Below, one piece after another: positions 33,099-42,843 of a stretch of 64,000 nucleotides of DNA. The stretch is taken from NCBI RefSeq assembly GCF_036924525.1, contig NZ_JAZHRU010000001.1:3873001-3937000 (forward strand). The letters run 5' to 3'. The notes below the pieces were generated by a model. The model had not been told where the DNA came from and made no database searches. It saw only the letters and a program-made list of their open reading frames with translations. This DNA comes from Bradyrhizobium sp. AZCC 1719. Lineage in GTDB: Bacteria; Pseudomonadota; Alphaproteobacteria; Rhizobiales; Xanthobacteraceae. Position 1 is the stretch's first letter. Each line of letters begins with the position of its first letter. The position numbers were made by a program, and so were the translations under genes.

Positions 33099-36000
33099 AT
33101 GAAGAAGAATGATCTGTTTTCCGATGAGATCTGGCCCTTCCAGCCGTTCGCGTCCGGGGCGGGCGACCGCGCGCTTCAGCCTGAGGGGACGCAGGACCAA
33201 GAGTTTGGCGACGAAGGCGAGCCTTACCCGCTGGCGCTAGAGGCTGCCAGCGTGTCCAGCGGCGAGGCGTATGCGGCGAAGCCGGTTGCGTCGATCGCGA
33301 CGCTCGCCGACTACCTCGTCAACGGCTTTTGGCAATACAACAACAACATCGCCCATCGCTTTGCTTCCAACACCATCACCTTCAATATCAACGGCCTGAA
33401 TTCGGCGGAGCAGTTTCTGGCGCTATCGGCGCTGCAGGCATGGTCCGACGTTGCCAACATCAGCTTCGTCCAGACCTCCGGCTCCGCGAACATCACCTTC
33501 ACCCACAACGGGACGATGCAGGCCTATAGCAGCGGTAGCTGGCCCGGGGGCTGGATCGCATCCGCGATCGTCAACATCAGCACCGACTGGGTCACCACCG
33601 ACGGCGGCGCCAACGACGGCAAGACTGGCATCGATAGCTACGCCTACCAGACCTACATCCACGAAATCGGCCATGCGCTCGGGCTTGGCCACCAGGGGCC
33701 GTACAACGGCAGCGCGTCGTATTCGACCAATGCGATCTATGCCAATGACACCTGGCAATATTCGATCATGTCGTATTTCGGCGAGCACAATTATTCCGGG
33801 AGCTCGTACCGCTACGTGGTCACGCCGCAGATGGCGGACATCTACGCCATGGCTTCGATCTACGGGGCGGCGACTTCGACCAGGATCGGCGACACCGTCT
33901 ACGGCTTCAGCAGCAACGCGGGCGCGGTCTTCAATTTCGGCAACTACACTTCGGCGCCGGCGCTGACGATCTACGACAGCGGCGGCAACGACACGCTCGA
34001 TTGCTCCGGCTATTCGTCGGCCCAGACCATCGACCTGCACGCAGGCGCGTTTTCCTCGATCGGCAGCCTCGTCAACAATATCGGGATTGCACTCAACGCG
34101 ATCATCGAGAAGGCCATTGGCGGCAGCGGCAACGACAGGCTGATCGCGAGCGATTCAGGTTGCACGCTGTCCGGCGGCAACGGCAACGATACGCTGGACG
34201 GCGGGACGGGCAACGACATCATCGTGGGCGGTTTCGGCACTGACGTTGCAATATTTTCAGGTGCCCGCAGCAGCTATGTCTTTACATATAATTCAGCCAC
34301 ACAGACGTTCACGGTAATCGACCAGCGTTCCTCCGGTCAACTCGACGGCGTAGATACCCTTACCGGCGTGGAGAACTTTCAGTTTTCAGACGGGACGTTT
34401 GCGAGCACGACATTCGTGAGCCCAACGGTCATTGAGGCATTTGGGGCAACCAGTCTGGTCCAGAATTCCTCTTATTACTTTCTTCAGAGCAACAGCAGCG
34501 GAGCCGGCCCTCAACTGTATTGTTTCGGAGCGCCGGTGGTCGTGGGCCAGTTTGGCGCCTGGACGCCGATCGCAACAGAGCAGACGAGTAGCGGCTATCA
34601 GGTTGTCTTGAAAAACGGGACGGCTGACAGCTATATCGTCTGGAGCCTCGACAGCAACGGCAACTACCTCACCAATACTGTGGCTGCATCGGGGGCCAGC
34701 TCTGGCATTGTTTCGCTGGAAACGAGCTTCCAGCAGGACCTCAACGGCGACGGCACGATCGGTGTTCCCGTCGTGTCAGGAACAGCCATCGAATCCTTCG
34801 GATCGACCAAGCTGGTCCAAGTCGGCAATAACTATTATCTCGCCAGCGTCAGCAGCAATACCGGACCCGAGCTGAAAATCTACGGAGCGCCGGTAGCCGT
34901 GGGCCAGTTTGGCGCCTGGACGCCGATCGCAACAGAGCAGACGAGTAGCGGCTATCAGGTTGTCTTGAAAAACGGGACGGCTGACAGCTACATCGTCTGG
35001 AGCCTCGACAGCAACGGCAACTACCTCACCAATACTGTGGCTGCATCGGGGACCAGCTCTGGCATTGTTTCGCTGGAAACGAGCTTCCAGCAGGACCTCA
35101 ACGGCGACGGCACGATGGGCGTTCCCGTCGTGTCAGGAACAGCCATCGAATCCTTCGGATCGACCAAGCTGGTTCAGGTCGGCAACAACTATTATCTCGC
35201 CAGCGTCAGCAGCAATACCGGACCCGAGCTGAAAATCTACGGAGCGCCGGTAGCCGTGGGCCAGTTTGGCGCCTGGACGCCGATCGCAACAGAGCAGACG
35301 AGTAGCGGCTATCAGGTTGTCTTGAAAAACGGGACGGCTGACAGCTACATCGTCTGGAGCCTCGACAGCAACGGCAACTACCTCACCAATACTGTGGCTG
35401 CATCGGGGACCAGCTCTGGCATTGTTTCGCTGGAAACGAGCTTCCAGCAGGATCTCAATGGCGATGGCACACTCGGCGTTCCCGTCGTGTCAGGAACAGC
35501 CATCGAATCCTTCGGATCGACCAAGCTGGTTCAGGTCGGCAATAACTACTATCTCGCCAGCGTCAGCAGCAATACCGGACCCGAGCTGAAAATCTACGGA
35601 GCGCCGGTGGTCGTGGGCCAGTTCGGCACCTGGACGCCGATCGCAACAGAGCAGACGAGTAGCGGCTATCAGGTTGTCTTGAAAAACGGGACGGCTGACA
35701 GCTATATCGTCTGGAGCCTCGACAGCAACGGCAACTACCTCACCAATACTGTGGCTGCATCGGGGACCAGCTCTGGCATTGTTTCGCTGGAAACGAGCTT
35801 CCAGCAGGATCTCAATGGCGATGGCACGATCGGCGTTCCCATCGTGTCAGGAACAGCCATCGAATCCTTCGGATCGACCAAGCTGGTTCAGGTCGGCAAT
35901 AACTATTATCTCGCCAGCGTCAGCAGCAATACCGGACCCGAGCTGAAAATCTACGGAGCGCCGGTAGCCGTGGGCCAGTTCGGCACCTGGACGCCGATCG

Positions 36001-36521
36001 CAACAGAGCAGACGAGTAGCGGCTATCAGGTTGTCTTGAAAAACGGGACGGCTGACAGCTACATCGTCTGGAGCCTCGACAGCAACGGCAACTACATCAC
36101 CAATACCGCGGCAGCGTCGGGATCCAGCTCGACGATCGAATCGCTGGAGCCGAGTTTCCAGCAGGACCTCAACGGCGATGGCGTGATGGGCGTTGGATCG
36201 CCTACCGTAGTCAGCACAGCTTCGTCCCTCAATATATCGGAAGCTCCGGCCGTGTTCGGCTCTGATAGCTCATTCCTGTTTCGGGCGGATTTAGGTGTGC
36301 AGACCGGTGAAGCAAATTCGGTCGTTCTGGCGGAATTCTTAGCATTAGGCAGCAATCCGCGCCTGGAATCGTTCTTAATGAATGCAGAGGCGGATTCACT
36401 GCCGGCGTTACGTCACACAGCGAACGGCACTCAGGACGCAACAGTCGATACCTCCAACTATGACAGCGTAAAGTTTCAGGCGAGCGAATTGTATGCGGGG
36501 CATTTCATTCTGCACACTTGA
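33099..36521 (+). CDS. Secreted M10 (serralysin-like) metalloprotease with RTX patch and five tryptophan-rich repeat modules
   Basis: A 1140-residue protein with no classical signal peptide, as in type I secreted proteases. An N-terminal propeptide-like acidic region (1-60) is followed by a metzincin catalytic domain with the zinc motif HEIGHALGLGH (188-198) and the Met-turn YSIMSYF near 220. A serralysin-type C domain holds a short RTX run (GGSGNDRL, GGNGNDTLDGGTGNDIIVGG, about 345-380) that binds calcium. From about 445 to 1034 there are five 119-residue modules, each with VGQFG-W-TPIATEQT, YIVWSLDSNGNY and QQDLNGDG-G, the last resembling an EF-hand-like calcium loop. They match my memory of the tryptophan-rich W_rich_C family of cyanobacterial and rhizobial exoproteins. 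The tail (1035-1140) is unique and may hold the secretion signal. No type I exporter genes are nearby. Confidence 0.9.
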   Translation: MKKNDLFSDEIWPFQPFASGAGDRALQPEGTQDQEFGDEGEPYPLALEAASVSSGEAYAAKPVASIATLADYLVNGFWQYNNNIAHRFASNTITFNINGLNSAEQFLALSALQAWSDVANISFVQTSGSANITFTHNGTMQAYSSGSWPGGWIASAIVNISTDWVTTDGGANDGKTGIDSYAYQTYIHEIGHALGLGHQGPYNGSASYSTNAIYANDTWQYSIMSYFGEHNYSGSSYRYVVTPQMADIYAMASIYGAATSTRIGDTVYGFSSNAGAVFNFGNYTSAPALTIYDSGGNDTLDCSGYSSAQTIDLHAGAFSSIGSLVNNIGIALNAIIEKAIGGSGNDRLIASDSGCTLSGGNGNDTLDGGTGNDIIVGGFGTDVAIFSGARSSYVFTYNSATQTFTVIDQRSSGQLDGVDTLTGVENFQFSDGTFASTTFVSPTVIEAFGATSLVQNSSYYFLQSNSSGAGPQLYCFGAPVVVGQFGAWTPIATEQTSSGYQVVLKNGTADSYIVWSLDSNGNYLTNTVAASGASSGIVSLETSFQQDLNGDGTIGVPVVSGTAIESFGSTKLVQVGNNYYLASVSSNTGPELKIYGAPVAVGQFGAWTPIATEQTSSGYQVVLKNGTADSYIVWSLDSNGNYLTNTVAASGTSSGIVSLETSFQQDLNGDGTMGVPVVSGTAIESFGSTKLVQVGNNYYLASVSSNTGPELKIYGAPVAVGQFGAWTPIATEQTSSGYQVVLKNGTADSYIVWSLDSNGNYLTNTVAASGTSSGIVSLETSFQQDLNGDGTLGVPVVSGTAIESFGSTKLVQVGNNYYLASVSSNTGPELKIYGAPVVVGQFGTWTPIATEQTSSGYQVVLKNGTADSYIVWSLDSNGNYLTNTVAASGTSSGIVSLETSFQQDLNGDGTIGVPIVSGTAIESFGSTKLVQVGNNYYLASVSSNTGPELKIYGAPVAVGQFGTWTPIATEQTSSGYQVVLKNGTADSYIVWSLDSNGNYITNTAAASGSSSTIESLEPSFQQDLNGDGVMGVGSPTVVSTASSLNISEAPAVFGSDSSFLFRADLGVQTGEANSVVLAEFLALGSNPRLESFLMNAEADSLPALRHTANGTQDATVDTSNYDSVKFQASELYAGHFILHT
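34431..36200 (+). repeat. Tandem repeat array, 357-bp period, five copies
   Basis: The word GTGGGCCAGTT recurs at 34542, 34899, 35256, 35613 and 35970, each exactly 357 bases apart (119 codons, in frame). The first copy is diverged at its 5' end. Copies 2 to 5 are nearly identical in DNA and differ by scattered single bases that are shared in mosaic fashion (for example TTTGGCGCC in copies 1-3 and TTCGGCACC in copies 4-5). This pattern points to recent duplication with recombination or gene conversion, and the copy number may vary between strains. Confidence 0.92.
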
Positions 36522-36901
36522 AATCCGTGAACACACGTCATCCATTATCCGCTACTTCTGCTGAGCTTCAGCTTGCTTCATCCTTTGCTTCACAACCGTG
36601 GCTGGATAATATCGCTGATCGCAGTGACGGCTGTCCTCGTGCCGATCGCCTTTGTCGATTGATCGTCTTATTATACAAATATATTCAATAACTTATTCGG
36701 AATGCATTGCGGCCTCTTAGCCGCTCCTGTAAATGGGCTCGGGTGGGGCAACTCAAAAAACTCCTGGCTCGGTTCTTGACCAAGTCGGCAAGTGTTTGTG
36801 CTTCTTAATCATCTCGGCATGGCATGTTCCCTGGTCGTTGGGTAGGTGAGCCAACTCCTGATCGACCGATCCATGTCGCCGCGGCCTAAAGCTGATATGC
36901 G
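36522..36901. other. AT-richer intergenic region before the glycan locus
   Basis: A 380-base gap after the protease gene. It contains an AT-rich patch (TTATTATACAAATATATTCA, about 36668-36687) and a weak promoter-like TTGACC at 36776 followed by TTCTTAAT about 20 bases later. I see no gene, no terminator hairpin with a T-run and no repeat. It is a natural place for the promoter of the rightward glycan operon. Confidence 0.4.
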
Positions 36902-38449
36902 GTGAGAAAAAATCCGACCGATTTGCTGGGTAATTCTGCCTGGAACGCGATCGCCTTTATCGTGGCCGTGGCACTGAACTTGATTGTCCTGCCGTTCGTG
37001 GTGTTTCGCCTCGGTGTCGCTGCGTTCGGCGTCGCTGGGCTCGTTACGGCATGTGTTGCGCCCGCGCTGGCGTTCAGCAACGCTCTTGCATTGTCGATGA
37101 CCCGGGAGCTGGCCCTGCGGCTGGAGCCGTCGGAGCGCCACGATGCGCGACGAATGTTCGCTACGGCGGCGATGCTGGCATTGGCAGCCGGCGGCGCGAT
37201 CGCGATGCTGCTTGCTTTGGCCGGGGCACCGCTTGCGCGGCTTGGATTTCATTTGAGCGGGTCGTCCGCGGATGATCTGGGACTCGCATTTGCGCTGGCC
37301 AGCGCCGGATGGCTGTGCCAATGCCTGGCCGCCGTCTTCCTGGCCCTGTTCACGGCGCGCCAGGACTATCGAAGGGTTGCTTCGATCAGCATCGTCAGTA
37401 CCGTGGTCGCAACAAGCTCCATGCTGTTGTTGATTCCGCGCTGGCCTCAGGCCTCGACGTTTCTCGGCTGTCAGGCGTTGGGTTTTGCAACGAGCCTTGT
37501 TCTGGCCTTCGGATGGTCCCGACGTGTCATAGGCGATTGGCTGGCGCGCCCGACGATCGATCGCGGGTCGCTCGGCAACCTCGTCAAGCTGGGTGGCTGG
37601 CAACTGGCCGCACAGAGTGGCGCGCTCATTGCCGCACAGGCGGATCGTTACTTGCTCGGAGCTTTGCTGCAGCCGCAATTCGTCGGCTTCTATACGATTG
37701 CGCAGCGGCTGGAGGAGGCGGTGTATATCGGCGTCCTGAAGGTCGGCGAAATCCTCTTCCCGTTCTTCAGCGCTCTGCAGAAGGAGACTGACGATCGCAA
37801 GGCCGATCTCCTGTTCCGCTCGTCCTGGATACTCAATGTGCTCGCCGCGAGTGCGCTTGGCGGCCTTATCCCCGTCGCCGGCCCGTTGCTTCATCTGTGG
37901 ACCGGCGCCGAAGTGGCTGCCGAGGCCCAGCGTGTGCTGGTGATACTGTCGATCGCCGGCATCCTCGGGTCGAGCTCGAATGTCTTTGCTTTCTATCTTC
38001 TGGCGCAAGGGCGATCGAGTTCGAATGCCTTGATCGCACTGCTCACGGGCGTGTTCACGCTGGCGACCAGTGCGATCGCTTTGCCGTATTTCGGATGGCA
38101 AGCGGCGGGGTGGAGCGCCTGCATCGGCATGATCGTTCAGATGGTCACCGTCTTGATCTTGCTGCGCCGGCATTTCGGCCTCGCCGGTATGCGGTCGCGT
38201 CTGACCCACTTCGTGTTGATGCCGATTGGGATCGGCATCGCAACCGCGCTGGCGTTGCGATATGGCTTCCGCAACGCGCAACTCGACCAGGCAATTGGCT
38301 GGTGGTACGTGGGGGGCTGTTATCTGCTGGCGGCTGGTATCATCTTCGTCGTCACGGTCGCGGTTTCACGGGCCGGTCCCTATGGCGTGGCCTGCTGGCG
38401 GGATCTCCGCGCCATCGCCAGCCGTTTCCTGTCCCTCAAGGCGATCTGA
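36902..38449 (+). CDS. Oligosaccharide flippase family protein (Wzx-like, copy 1)
   Basis: A 515-residue membrane protein with about 12-14 transmembrane segments, starting at a GTG (VRKNPTDLLGNSAWNAIAFIV). The N-terminal NSAWN-x-IAF-hydrophobic segment, LGVAAFGVAGLVTACVAP, and the central QADRYLLGALLQPQFVGFYTIAQRLEE (about 245-272) are typical of the polysaccharide-export MATE/MOP flippases. It would move lipid-linked glycan units across the inner membrane. It is the first gene of a rightward run of eight genes with very short gaps or overlaps. Confidence 0.9.
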   Translation: MRKNPTDLLGNSAWNAIAFIVAVALNLIVLPFVVFRLGVAAFGVAGLVTACVAPALAFSNALALSMTRELALRLEPSERHDARRMFATAAMLALAAGGAIAMLLALAGAPLARLGFHLSGSSADDLGLAFALASAGWLCQCLAAVFLALFTARQDYRRVASISIVSTVVATSSMLLLIPRWPQASTFLGCQALGFATSLVLAFGWSRRVIGDWLARPTIDRGSLGNLVKLGGWQLAAQSGALIAAQADRYLLGALLQPQFVGFYTIAQRLEEAVYIGVLKVGEILFPFFSALQKETDDRKADLLFRSSWILNVLAASALGGLIPVAGPLLHLWTGAEVAAEAQRVLVILSIAGILGSSSNVFAFYLLAQGRSSSNALIALLTGVFTLATSAIALPYFGWQAAGWSACIGMIVQMVTVLILLRRHFGLAGMRSRLTHFVLMPIGIGIATALALRYGFRNAQLDQAIGWWYVGGCYLLAAGIIFVVTVAVSRAGPYGVACWRDLRAIASRFLSLKAI

Positions 38450-38452
38450 CAA

Positions 38453-40291
38453 ATGTGCGGAATTGCAGGCATCGTGAACCTCCGCGGCAACGCGGTCGAA
38501 CCGGCGGAAATCTCGCGACTGACGAATCTCCTCGCGCATCGCGGACCCTTTGGCGAGGGCAGTTGGTTCAGCGCGAACCGCAATTTGGCGTTCGGCCACC
38601 GCAGGCTCGCCATCATCGATCCTGGCGAAGGAGGCTTTCAGCCGATGGTCTCCGGCGACGGCCGCCATGTGATCGTGTACAACGGCGAGATCTACAACTT
38701 CCTCGAGCTGCGGCGCGAACTCGAGGCACAGGGCGCGGTCTTTCGCAGCCAGTCGGACACGGAGGTCATTCTGGCCGCATGGCAAGCGTGGCGGGAAGGC
38801 ATGCTGGCGCGCTTCAATGGAATGTGGGCGCTCGCGATCTTCGATACCAAAACCGAAGAACTGTTTCTGGCGCGCGACCGCTTCGGCATCAAGCCGCTGT
38901 TGTATGCGCTGACATCGGAGCGCTTTGTCTTTGCGTCCGAGCAGCGCGCGTTGGTGCGAAGCGGCCTGATCAACGTGTCGCTGGATATCGACGTGGCGCG
39001 ACGGCTTATGCTTGATGCCTTCGGAATCGAAGGAAGCGAACGGACCCTTTGCGGGGAGGTGCGCCGCCTTCAGGGCGGACATTGCATGTGGCTGCGCCAG
39101 GGCAAATTGGAGGTCCGGCGTTGGTGGCGGACGGTGGATCACCTGCCGGTGGTCCCGAACACCGAAGCCGAACAGGTGGAACGCTTTCGCGAACTGTTCC
39201 AGGACGCGGTCGCGCTTCGGATGCGCAGCGACGTGCCGATCGGGACCTGTCTGTCGGGAGGGTTCGATTCGTCGGCTGTGATCAGCACCATGGCCGCGCA
39301 CGAAAAGGCCGGCATGGGTCCGCGGGACAGCACGTCGTGGCGCCACGCCTTTGTGGCGACGTTTCCCGGCGCCTCGAATGACGAGCGGCCGATGGCCGAG
39401 GAGGCGGCGGCGTGGGCGGATGTCGTGCCGACTTTCCTTGAGATTGGGCGGGCCGACGCGCTGACCGAACTCGACCAGATCCTCGACGACAATGATGACG
39501 TCTATATCGGACTTCCAAGCGCACCCTGGCTGATTTATCGAGAACTCAGGCGTCACAACGTGACGGTGTCGCTGGATGGCCATGGCGCGGATGAGTTGAT
39601 GGGGGCCTATCTTCAGGAGGGGCAATCGGGGGCGTTCTGGATGCGAAACCTGCTCGCTGGATTTGCTTCCCGTTCGGCACCGGCGCGGCGAGGCACCGAT
39701 CTGTTGCGGGCGCTGATGATCCGGCGCCAGGGAAACTATTTCCTGCGCGGCGGTCTGCGCGACGTGCCGGCGGAGCTTCCGCTGGTCGGAGCAGACGACG
39801 TGCTGCCGCGCGACTGGGGCGCATTGAACCGACGGCTCTACCGGATGTTTCACAGTACCGTGCTGCCGACCATCCTGCGAAACTTCGACCGCCTGTCAAT
39901 GGCTCACGGCATTGAGGTCCGCATGCCGTTCATGGACTGGCGTCTGGTTACCTATGCGATGGCGTTGCCGGAATCCAGCAAGTCATCGAATGGCTATACC
40001 AAGGTCGTTGCACGAAAGGCGATGGCTAACCTGATGCCAGAGTCCATCCGGATGGGACGCCGAAAGGTCGGATTCAATTCGCCGATGCCCGAATGGTTGA
40101 ACGGACCTCTGGCCGGCTGGACCGCGGGTTTGCTCGACCAGAAGGTACCGGCGTTTGCCGAGCTGGTGGATGAGGAACGCTTGCGCCGGACCGTTGGCCA
40201 TTTGACCTCCTCGAAACAGTGGGATTGGGAGTCGGTCGGCCGCATCTGGCCGTATCTGAACATGAAATGGATGCTGATGAGGTTTGCGTGA
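38453..40291 (+). CDS. asnB: Asparagine synthase-type glutamine-dependent amidotransferase
   Basis: A 612-residue class II amidotransferase. Cys2 in MCGIAGIVN is the glutaminase nucleophile; RGPFGEGSW and NGEIYNFLELRREL complete that domain. The synthetase domain has SGGFDSSAVIS (about 263-273, the PP-loop for ATP) and a DGHGADELMGAY segment. In surface-glycan loci, such enzymes (for example WbpS in Pseudomonas O6) amidate the carboxyl of a uronic acid rather than aspartate. The WlbABC set further on supplies a plausible uronic acid, so this role is a reasonable inference; true asparagine synthesis is the alternative. Confidence 0.9.
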   Translation: MCGIAGIVNLRGNAVEPAEISRLTNLLAHRGPFGEGSWFSANRNLAFGHRRLAIIDPGEGGFQPMVSGDGRHVIVYNGEIYNFLELRRELEAQGAVFRSQSDTEVILAAWQAWREGMLARFNGMWALAIFDTKTEELFLARDRFGIKPLLYALTSERFVFASEQRALVRSGLINVSLDIDVARRLMLDAFGIEGSERTLCGEVRRLQGGHCMWLRQGKLEVRRWWRTVDHLPVVPNTEAEQVERFRELFQDAVALRMRSDVPIGTCLSGGFDSSAVISTMAAHEKAGMGPRDSTSWRHAFVATFPGASNDERPMAEEAAAWADVVPTFLEIGRADALTELDQILDDNDDVYIGLPSAPWLIYRELRRHNVTVSLDGHGADELMGAYLQEGQSGAFWMRNLLAGFASRSAPARRGTDLLRALMIRRQGNYFLRGGLRDVPAELPLVGADDVLPRDWGALNRRLYRMFHSTVLPTILRNFDRLSMAHGIEVRMPFMDWRLVTYAMALPESSKSSNGYTKVVARKAMANLMPESIRMGRRKVGFNSPMPEWLNGPLAGWTAGLLDQKVPAFAELVDEERLRRTVGHLTSSKQWDWESVGRIWPYLNMKWMLMRFA

Positions 40292-40294
40292 GCG

Positions 40295-41383
40295 ATGCGC
40301 TTGTTCCAAAACAGTGGGCTCTACCCGTCCTATCTCGCGCACCTGAACCAGCTCGCGGCGAAAGCTTCGAGTTTCGCAGAGCGTCGTCGTATCTTCCTGG
40401 ACGACCGCTTTGGCGCGCTGCATTTTCTGAAGCCGGTGCTCGAGCAGGAACCCGAGGCGTTCTTCACCAATGGCGACGATGAAATCCTGCAGCGTCACTG
40501 GGCGCGGGAGCAGGGACTTCCGGGCAAGCCGACGCTCGAGGCCATATTGCTTGCCCAGATCGAGCATCACCGGACCGAAGTTTTCTACAATCTTGATCCC
40601 GTGCGCTATCCCAGCGCGTTCGTCGGCAAGCTGCCCGGCTGTGTCAGGAAGACATTTTGCTGGCGTGCCGCGCCATCAGGAAACGCCGATCTGACGGCCT
40701 ATGGCGCGGTGCTCGGAAACTTTCCCTCCATCCTTGAATCTTGGCGCCAGAGAGGTTGCCGGGCAGAACTGTTTTTTCCGGCACTGGACCCTTTGATGGA
40801 TGAGTATGGTCACGGCGAGCGTACGATCGACGTGCTTTTTGTGGGCGGCTATTCACGACATCATACCGCGCGTGCCAAGACGCTCGAACAGGTAGCGAGC
40901 CTGGCGGGCACGCGCCGGATCGTCTATCGTCTCGACGCTTCGCGGCTGACCAGGCTCGCCGAAAGCCCCATCGGCGCCTGGCTGCCGTTGCAAAAGCACC
41001 GGCGCCCCGACGCCATCGCCAGGATTGCAGAGCCGCCAGTGTTCGGCAGGCAGTTTTACGAATTGATCGGATCATCGAAGATCGTGCTCAACGGCGCCAT
41101 CGACATGGCGGGCACCGATAGGGGAAACATGCGCTGCTTCGAGGCCATGGGGTGCGGCGCACTGCTGGTATCCGACGTCGGCGGTTATCCGGACGCAATG
41201 GAACCGGGAGTGACGATGGAGACCTACGGCTCGGCGCGGGAGGTGACCGAAGTCATTTCAAGGTGCCTGCGAGATTGGCCGGAATCGGCCGAAATGGCGG
41301 AGCGGGGAAGGACCCGGGTTGCGGAGACCTACAGCAAGGCTTCGCAGTGGAAACAGTTTGGCGATCTCGTCGCCGGGGTCTAG
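40295..41383 (+). CDS. CgeB-like glycosyltransferase
   Basis: A 362-residue cytoplasmic protein. The C-terminal half has DVLFVGGYSRHHTAR (about 180), a GSSKIVLNGAIDMAGTDRGNMRCFEAMGCGALLVSD segment (about 255-290) typical of the CgeB/GT1-like glycosyltransferases, and a closing helix. The N-terminal half is less conserved and starts MRLFQNSGLYPSYL. It follows the amidotransferase gene by three bases. The sugar donor is not recognisable. Confidence 0.78.
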   Translation: MRLFQNSGLYPSYLAHLNQLAAKASSFAERRRIFLDDRFGALHFLKPVLEQEPEAFFTNGDDEILQRHWAREQGLPGKPTLEAILLAQIEHHRTEVFYNLDPVRYPSAFVGKLPGCVRKTFCWRAAPSGNADLTAYGAVLGNFPSILESWRQRGCRAELFFPALDPLMDEYGHGERTIDVLFVGGYSRHHTARAKTLEQVASLAGTRRIVYRLDASRLTRLAESPIGAWLPLQKHRRPDAIARIAEPPVFGRQFYELIGSSKIVLNGAIDMAGTDRGNMRCFEAMGCGALLVSDVGGYPDAMEPGVTMETYGSAREVTEVISRCLRDWPESAEMAERGRTRVAETYSKASQWKQFGDLVAGV

Positions 41384-41434
41384 CCGTGCTAGAGCGGCTG
41401 CATAGCGGACGGACGGGCGGTTGATTGGGCGTCG

Positions 41435-42277
41435 ATGATGCGTACGGATAGGCTTATTTATGGGGTCAAGTGGCTGCTCGATGGGGCAGCCGCGCCCGTG
41501 TTCAAGATGCGGCCGCGGCCCTTCGGTCCAGGCTATCAAACGGTGAAGCGCGGGATCATCACGTCGGCAATCGACAGCGGCCTGCTTCGCGACGGGAAAG
41601 AGCTGCCGCGCGGCTATGGCCTCGCCATGGACGAAAGGGTGGTGGAGTATCCCTGGCTGTTCTCGCGATTGTCCAAGGTCGGCACCATGCTCGATGCCGG
41701 CTCGACCTTCAATCACGACTTTCTCCTGCGTCGTCCTCCGTTTCGGGGCGCCGATCTCACCATCATGACCCTGGCGCCGGAAAAGCGATGCTATTGGCAT
41801 GAGGGGTATTCGTACGTGTTCGGCGATCTCAGGAATACGATGTTTGCCGATTGTGTGTTCGACACGATCGCCAGCATCTCGACGATCGAACATATCGGCC
41901 TGGATAACAGGATGCTCTATACGGGAAAACCGGAGGATGCGGAATCCGATCAAGATGGCTTTGTCCCGGCCGTCAAGGAGTTCAAGCGCATTCTCAAGCC
42001 CGGTGGCAATTGCTTTATCTCGGTGCCATTTGGCAAGCGCGACAACCTCGGCTGGTATCAGGTTTTCGACCGAGCCATGGTTGAAAAGATCGTTGAGACC
42101 TTTGGTCCATCGTCGCACCAGATCGACTATTTCGGATATTCGCGCGATGGCTGGTCCCGGCAATCGGCCGCAGCGCTTGCGAACGCAACAGTATATGACG
42201 TCCATACGGGCAAGGGATGGGGCGATGACCTGGCGGCATCGTCACGCGCTGTGGCGTGCCTCCAGTTAACAGCATGA
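41435..42277 (+). CDS. SAM-dependent methyltransferase-like protein
   Basis: A 280-residue protein with a class I methyltransferase-like core: [14 protein letters not shown] (about 85-98, replacing the usual DxGxGxG motif), [14 protein letters not shown] (about 143-156), and [18 protein letters not shown] (about 186-203). The degenerate first motif leaves SAM binding uncertain. The stop overlaps the next start (ATGA). It may methylate a sugar of the glycan or a lipid carrier; this is inference from context. Confidence 0.78.
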   Translation: MMRTDRLIYGVKWLLDGAAAPVFKMRPRPFGPGYQTVKRGIITSAIDSGLLRDGKELPRGYGLAMDERVVEYPWLFSRLSKVGTMLDAGSTFNHDFLLRRPPFRGADLTIMTLAPEKRCYWHEGYSYVFGDLRNTMFADCVFDTIASISTIEHIGLDNRMLYTGKPEDAESDQDGFVPAVKEFKRILKPGGNCFISVPFGKRDNLGWYQVFDRAMVEKIVETFGPSSHQIDYFGYSRDGWSRQSAAALANATVYDVHTGKGWGDDLAASSRAVACLQLTA

Positions 42278-42843
42278 ACGTCGATTACCTGATTCAGCGG
42301 CTGATCGGGCGGGCGACCTGCCGGTTGCAGCGCGACGCCGTGCTCGGCTCTCGGGCAAGGATCAGGAACATCCGGGGCGATACGGACAAGATCGTTGTCG
42401 GCCAACATAGTCGTATCCTGGGAGAGCTCTTGACGTTCGCGCACGGCGGAGAGATCAAGATTGGCGAGTGGTGTTATGTCGGAGAGGATAGCCGTATCTG
42501 GTCGGCCGCTTCCATCGCCATCGGCAATCGCGTCCTGATCTCGCACTCTGTCAATATATTCGACAACCTCACCCATCCACTTCGGGCGGCGAAACGGCAC
42601 GAACAGATCAGGCAAATCTTCACCCACGGTCATCCGCGCGAAATCTCGCTCGATGAGAGCCCGGTGACGATCTGCGACGATGCCTGGATTGGCGCCGGCG
42701 CAATGGTCCTGCGCGGGGTGACGGTGGGTAAGGGCGGCGTTGTGGCAGCCGGCGCCGTCGTCACCAAGGATGTCCCGGCCTTTTCCATCGTGGCAGGAAA
42801 TCCGGCGGAGCGCATCAGGGAGATTCCACCTGATGAAAGGTGA
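42274..42843 (+). CDS. Left-handed beta-helix acyltransferase (hexapeptide family)
   Basis: A 189-residue hexapeptide-repeat transferase. Isoleucine-rich coils run from about 60 ([20 protein letters not shown]) to 175, with the family ending [18 protein letters not shown]...[19 protein letters not shown] likely catalytic His lies in [13 protein letters not shown]. It resembles the maltose/NodL/sugar O-acetyltransferase group. The ATG at 42274 overlaps the previous stop (ATGA). Expected role: O- or N-acetylation of a glycan sugar. Confidence 0.87.
   Translation: MNVDYLIQRLIGRATCRLQRDAVLGSRARIRNIRGDTDKIVVGQHSRILGELLTFAHGGEIKIGEWCYVGEDSRIWSAASIAIGNRVLISHSVNIFDNLTHPLRAAKRHEQIRQIFTHGHPREISLDESPVTICDDAWIGAGAMVLRGVTVGKGGVVAAGAVVTKDVPAFSIVAGNPAERIREIPPDER

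Noticed and set aside
32706..33200. 164-codon minus-strand frame between the CoA transferase and protease genes
   Set aside because: It overlaps the starts of both genes, is Arg-rich without a recognisable domain, and has no ribosome binding site.
34431..36200. Possible CRISPR array or assembly duplication
   Set aside because: The repeat unit is 357 bp, in frame and contiguous without spacers, so it is not CRISPR. Scattered differences between copies argue against a simple assembly error, though copy number should be confirmed with long reads.
36809..38281. 490-codon minus-strand frame opposite the first flippase
   Set aside because: Composition is Gln/Arg/His-rich and no family is recognised; the plus frame has a consistent flippase topology.
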